A stretch of DNA of 29,588 bases from DATDAW01 sp036524675 (lineage in GTDB: Bacteria; Verrucomicrobiota; Verrucomicrobiia; Chthoniobacterales; DASVRZ01), in NCBI GenBank assembly GCA_036524675.1, contig DATDBU010000054.1, positions 1 through 29,588 of the forward strand, in the 5' to 3' direction. Below, piece by piece: positions 28,983 through 29,588 of the stretch (position 1 is its first letter; every line of letters starts with the position of its first letter). The position numbers and the translations under genes were made by a program. The notes below the pieces were generated by a model that did not search any database, was not told the origin of the DNA, and worked only from the letters and a program-made list of their open reading frames with translations.

Positions 28983-29588
28983 TTAATCAACGCTCCCCTG
29001 AGGGCGAAGGGCCAGGCCTGCATCCAGTCGCTCCAGGAGCAGGTCGATGATTTCCCGAGGACCGGGTGGCGAATGGATGTGACCATCCAAAAAAAGAAGG
29101 GACATCCCATGGACAGCAGACCATATGGCCGTAGCCAGCGGTGCAGGCGGCCGATTGACGAGTTCACCCCGCGAGATGCCTTCCCTCACGAGATTTAGCA
29201 AACTGTCAAACGTCCGCTCGGCCGCTTCTTTCTTCGCAGGAAAATCATCGGCATCATGGAACTCGGCGTGGAACATCGCTCGGTAATGCCCTGGATGTTC
29301 AAGTGCGTAGCGAATGTAGGCGTCGCCAAGTCCTTTGATTCGTGTCCGGCAATTCTCGCCCGCATTCCGCTCAAGGGAAGCGTCAAACTCCGTCTGCAAG
29401 CCGACGAATCCTTCGCCGGCGATTTCCGCCAGGAGTTCACGTTTCGAACGGAAATGCCGGTAAGCAGCGGCGTGACTCACGCCGACGGCGGCCGCCAGCT
29501 CACGAATGGTGAAAGCGGCCTCCCGGCGTTCTTCGATCATCTGGATGGCCGTCTGCACGAGACTCTCCTTGAGATTTCCGTGGTGATA
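28983..29588 (-). CDS. TetR/AcrR-family regulator (5' end beyond window)
   Basis: The gene is cut by the right edge. The last codons read YHHGNLKESLVQTAIQMIEE, the standard start of the TetR HTH domain, then AFTIRELAAAVGVSHAAAYR and HFRSKRELLAEIA (recognition helix). The ligand-binding half contains YIRYALEHPGHYRAMFHAEF and AIWSAVHGMSLLFLDG, as in the TetR_C_33/WHG-type subgroup. The internal GTG (29558) would remove conserved HTH residues, so the true start lies past 29588. It converges on the adaptor gene; whether it controls the pump or its own unseen neighbours is open. Confidence 0.92.
   Translation of the reverse strand, partial: YHHGNLKESLVQTAIQMIEERREAAFTIRELAAAVGVSHAAAYRHFRSKRELLAEIAGEGFVGLQTEFDASLERNAGENCRTRIKGLGDAYIRYALEHPGHYRAMFHAEFHDADDFPAKKEAAERTFDSLLNLVREGISRGELVNRPPAPLATAIWSAVHGMSLLFLDGHIHSPPGPREIIDLLLERLDAGLALRPQGSVD

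Overview
The window looks like chromosomal DNA of a Gram-negative bacterium of the Verrucomicrobiota (Chthoniobacter-like), with a patch of mobile DNA at the left end. The pointers are two PEP-CTERM tails, a TonB-dependent outer-membrane receptor behind a cobalamin riboswitch, the gene order prs-rplY-pth-rpsF-ssb, and two menaquinone genes (mqnD of the futalosine route and ubiE/menG). The phylum is inferred from gene content, not from a marker-gene tree.

Left end (1-3850): a decayed accessory region. It holds the start of a tyrosine recombinase gene with two stop codons, then small hypothetical genes separated by attC-like palindromes. A truncated, frameshifted integron integrase (about 1885-2111, minus strand) reads away from a canonical R' box (2216) and a one-gene zinc-ribbon cassette that ends in a 56-bp attC. 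I read this as a broken chromosomal integron. To its right lie two blocks of exactly phased 21-bp repeats (heptads in either strand) and a conserved small protein apparently split by a one-base deletion.

Core section (3930-9750): an MTH1-like Nudix hydrolase and mqnD on the plus strand. On the minus strand is an information-processing operon (prs, rplY, pth, rpsF, ssb, plus a small hypothetical gene), with ubiE divergent from prs.

Middle (10100-18080): a BtuB-like receptor with its riboswitch, a Gfo/Idh/MocA oxidoreductase, an FNT-family anion channel, and a minus-strand run of a PEP-CTERM P-domain-like protein, a phage-tail-collar (MdpB-like) protein and a GNAT acetyltransferase. Relics lie between them: a PEP-CTERM tail, a 39-bp vapC-like scrap and an IS4-type transposase.

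Right part (18080-29588): an MFS exporter divergent from a LysR regulator with a perfect operator-like palindrome between them. Next comes a lone GNAT gene cassette on the minus strand with a classic attC, apparently inserted at a secondary site outside any integron. A VapBC pair follows, whose promoter looks leaderless and overlaps a palindrome. The window ends with an OmpR/EnvZ-type two-component system divergent from an RND pump and its membrane-fusion protein, and a TetR regulator cut by the right edge.

The most notable findings are the integron remnant together with the orphan GNAT cassette, the 21-bp heptad repeats, and the collar/GNAT/PEP-CTERM cluster. None can be claimed as new without database searches.
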